Source: Phlyctochytrium arcticum (lineage: Eukaryota; Chytridiomycota; Chytridiomycetes; Chytridiales; Chytridiaceae). Taken from it: a stretch of DNA of 64,000 nucleotides. A program made the position numbers and the translations under genes. Location of the stretch: assembly GCA_025602905.1 (NCBI GenBank), contig JAHLKI010000045.1, forward strand, positions 62,001-126,000, given 5' to 3'. The notes below the pieces were generated by a model. That model did no database searches and had not been told where the DNA came from. It saw only the letters and a list, made by a program, of their open reading frames with translations. Positions 63,991 to 64,000 of this stretch are shown one piece after another (position 1 is the stretch's first letter; the number at the start of each line of letters is the position of its first letter).

Positions 63991-64000
63991 AGCTAAATGA

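Overview
The window is nuclear DNA of a filamentous or zoosporic eukaryotic microbe, most probably an early-diverging (chytrid-like) fungus. The evidence is many short (54-70 nt) GT-AG introns, compact intergenic spaces, fungal-type genes (secreted pepsin-like protease, ZRC1-type zinc transporter, NmrA-like reductase, Ser/Pro-rich C2H2 regulators), a kelch/TM/SH3 surface protein and a Crinkler-like (CRN) effector-type gene. The lineage assignment is inference; no marker gene is present.

Layout. 0.5-5.7 kb: a frame-broken unknown gene, a secreted aspartic protease and a cyclophilin. 6.3-8.6 kb: members of a repeated family with a coiled coil and an RNxxxH (HEPN-like) motif, next to a two-TM paralogue block. 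8.6-13.9 kb: zinc transporter and the biotin-carrying subunit of methylcrotonoyl-CoA carboxylase. 14.2-21.0 kb: a graveyard of transposed material, with more copies of the RNxxxH family, a second coiled-coil family, a broken CRESS-DNA-virus-like Rep with a broken downstream ORF, a retrotransposon Gag-like fragment and a Helitron PIF1-helicase fragment. 23.2-41.9 kb: a conventional gene-dense block (C2H2 protein, NmrA-like protein, kelch-SH3 receptor, FAD monooxygenase, second C2H2 protein, a 1784-residue low-complexity protein). 42.4-47.6 kb: one intact CRN-like gene and an array of broken CRN fragments, with a ten-copy short motif, a minisatellite and a DEAD-box helicase relic. 48.76 kb: tRNA-Glu(UUC). 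49.4-50.4 kb: a Ser/Thr-rich protein with a CxxCxGxG motif. 51.6-52.3 kb: a broken nuclease-like gene.

52.3-60.6 kb is strikingly different: A+T-rich, short intergenic regions, hardly any recognisable introns. It encodes an archaeo-eukaryotic primase fused to an SF2 origin-binding-type helicase, as in nucleocytoplasmic giant viruses, plus several small unknown proteins. Around these lie a perfect 51-nt palindrome, five TTACACAGGATTATC-type iterations, and three copies of a promoter-like module whose 16-bp stem covaries between copies while the loop is conserved. The primase-helicase is split into three frames, and both changes of frame fall on correctly phased X XXY YYZ -1 slippery heptamers. 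A 507-bp Mutator-like MITE with a 9-bp target duplication sits in the last codons of one of the small genes. I read this as an integrated piece of a virus-like or plasmid-like replicon; it is the part of the window most worth follow-up.

60.6-64 kb holds degenerate repeats and no gene I can support.
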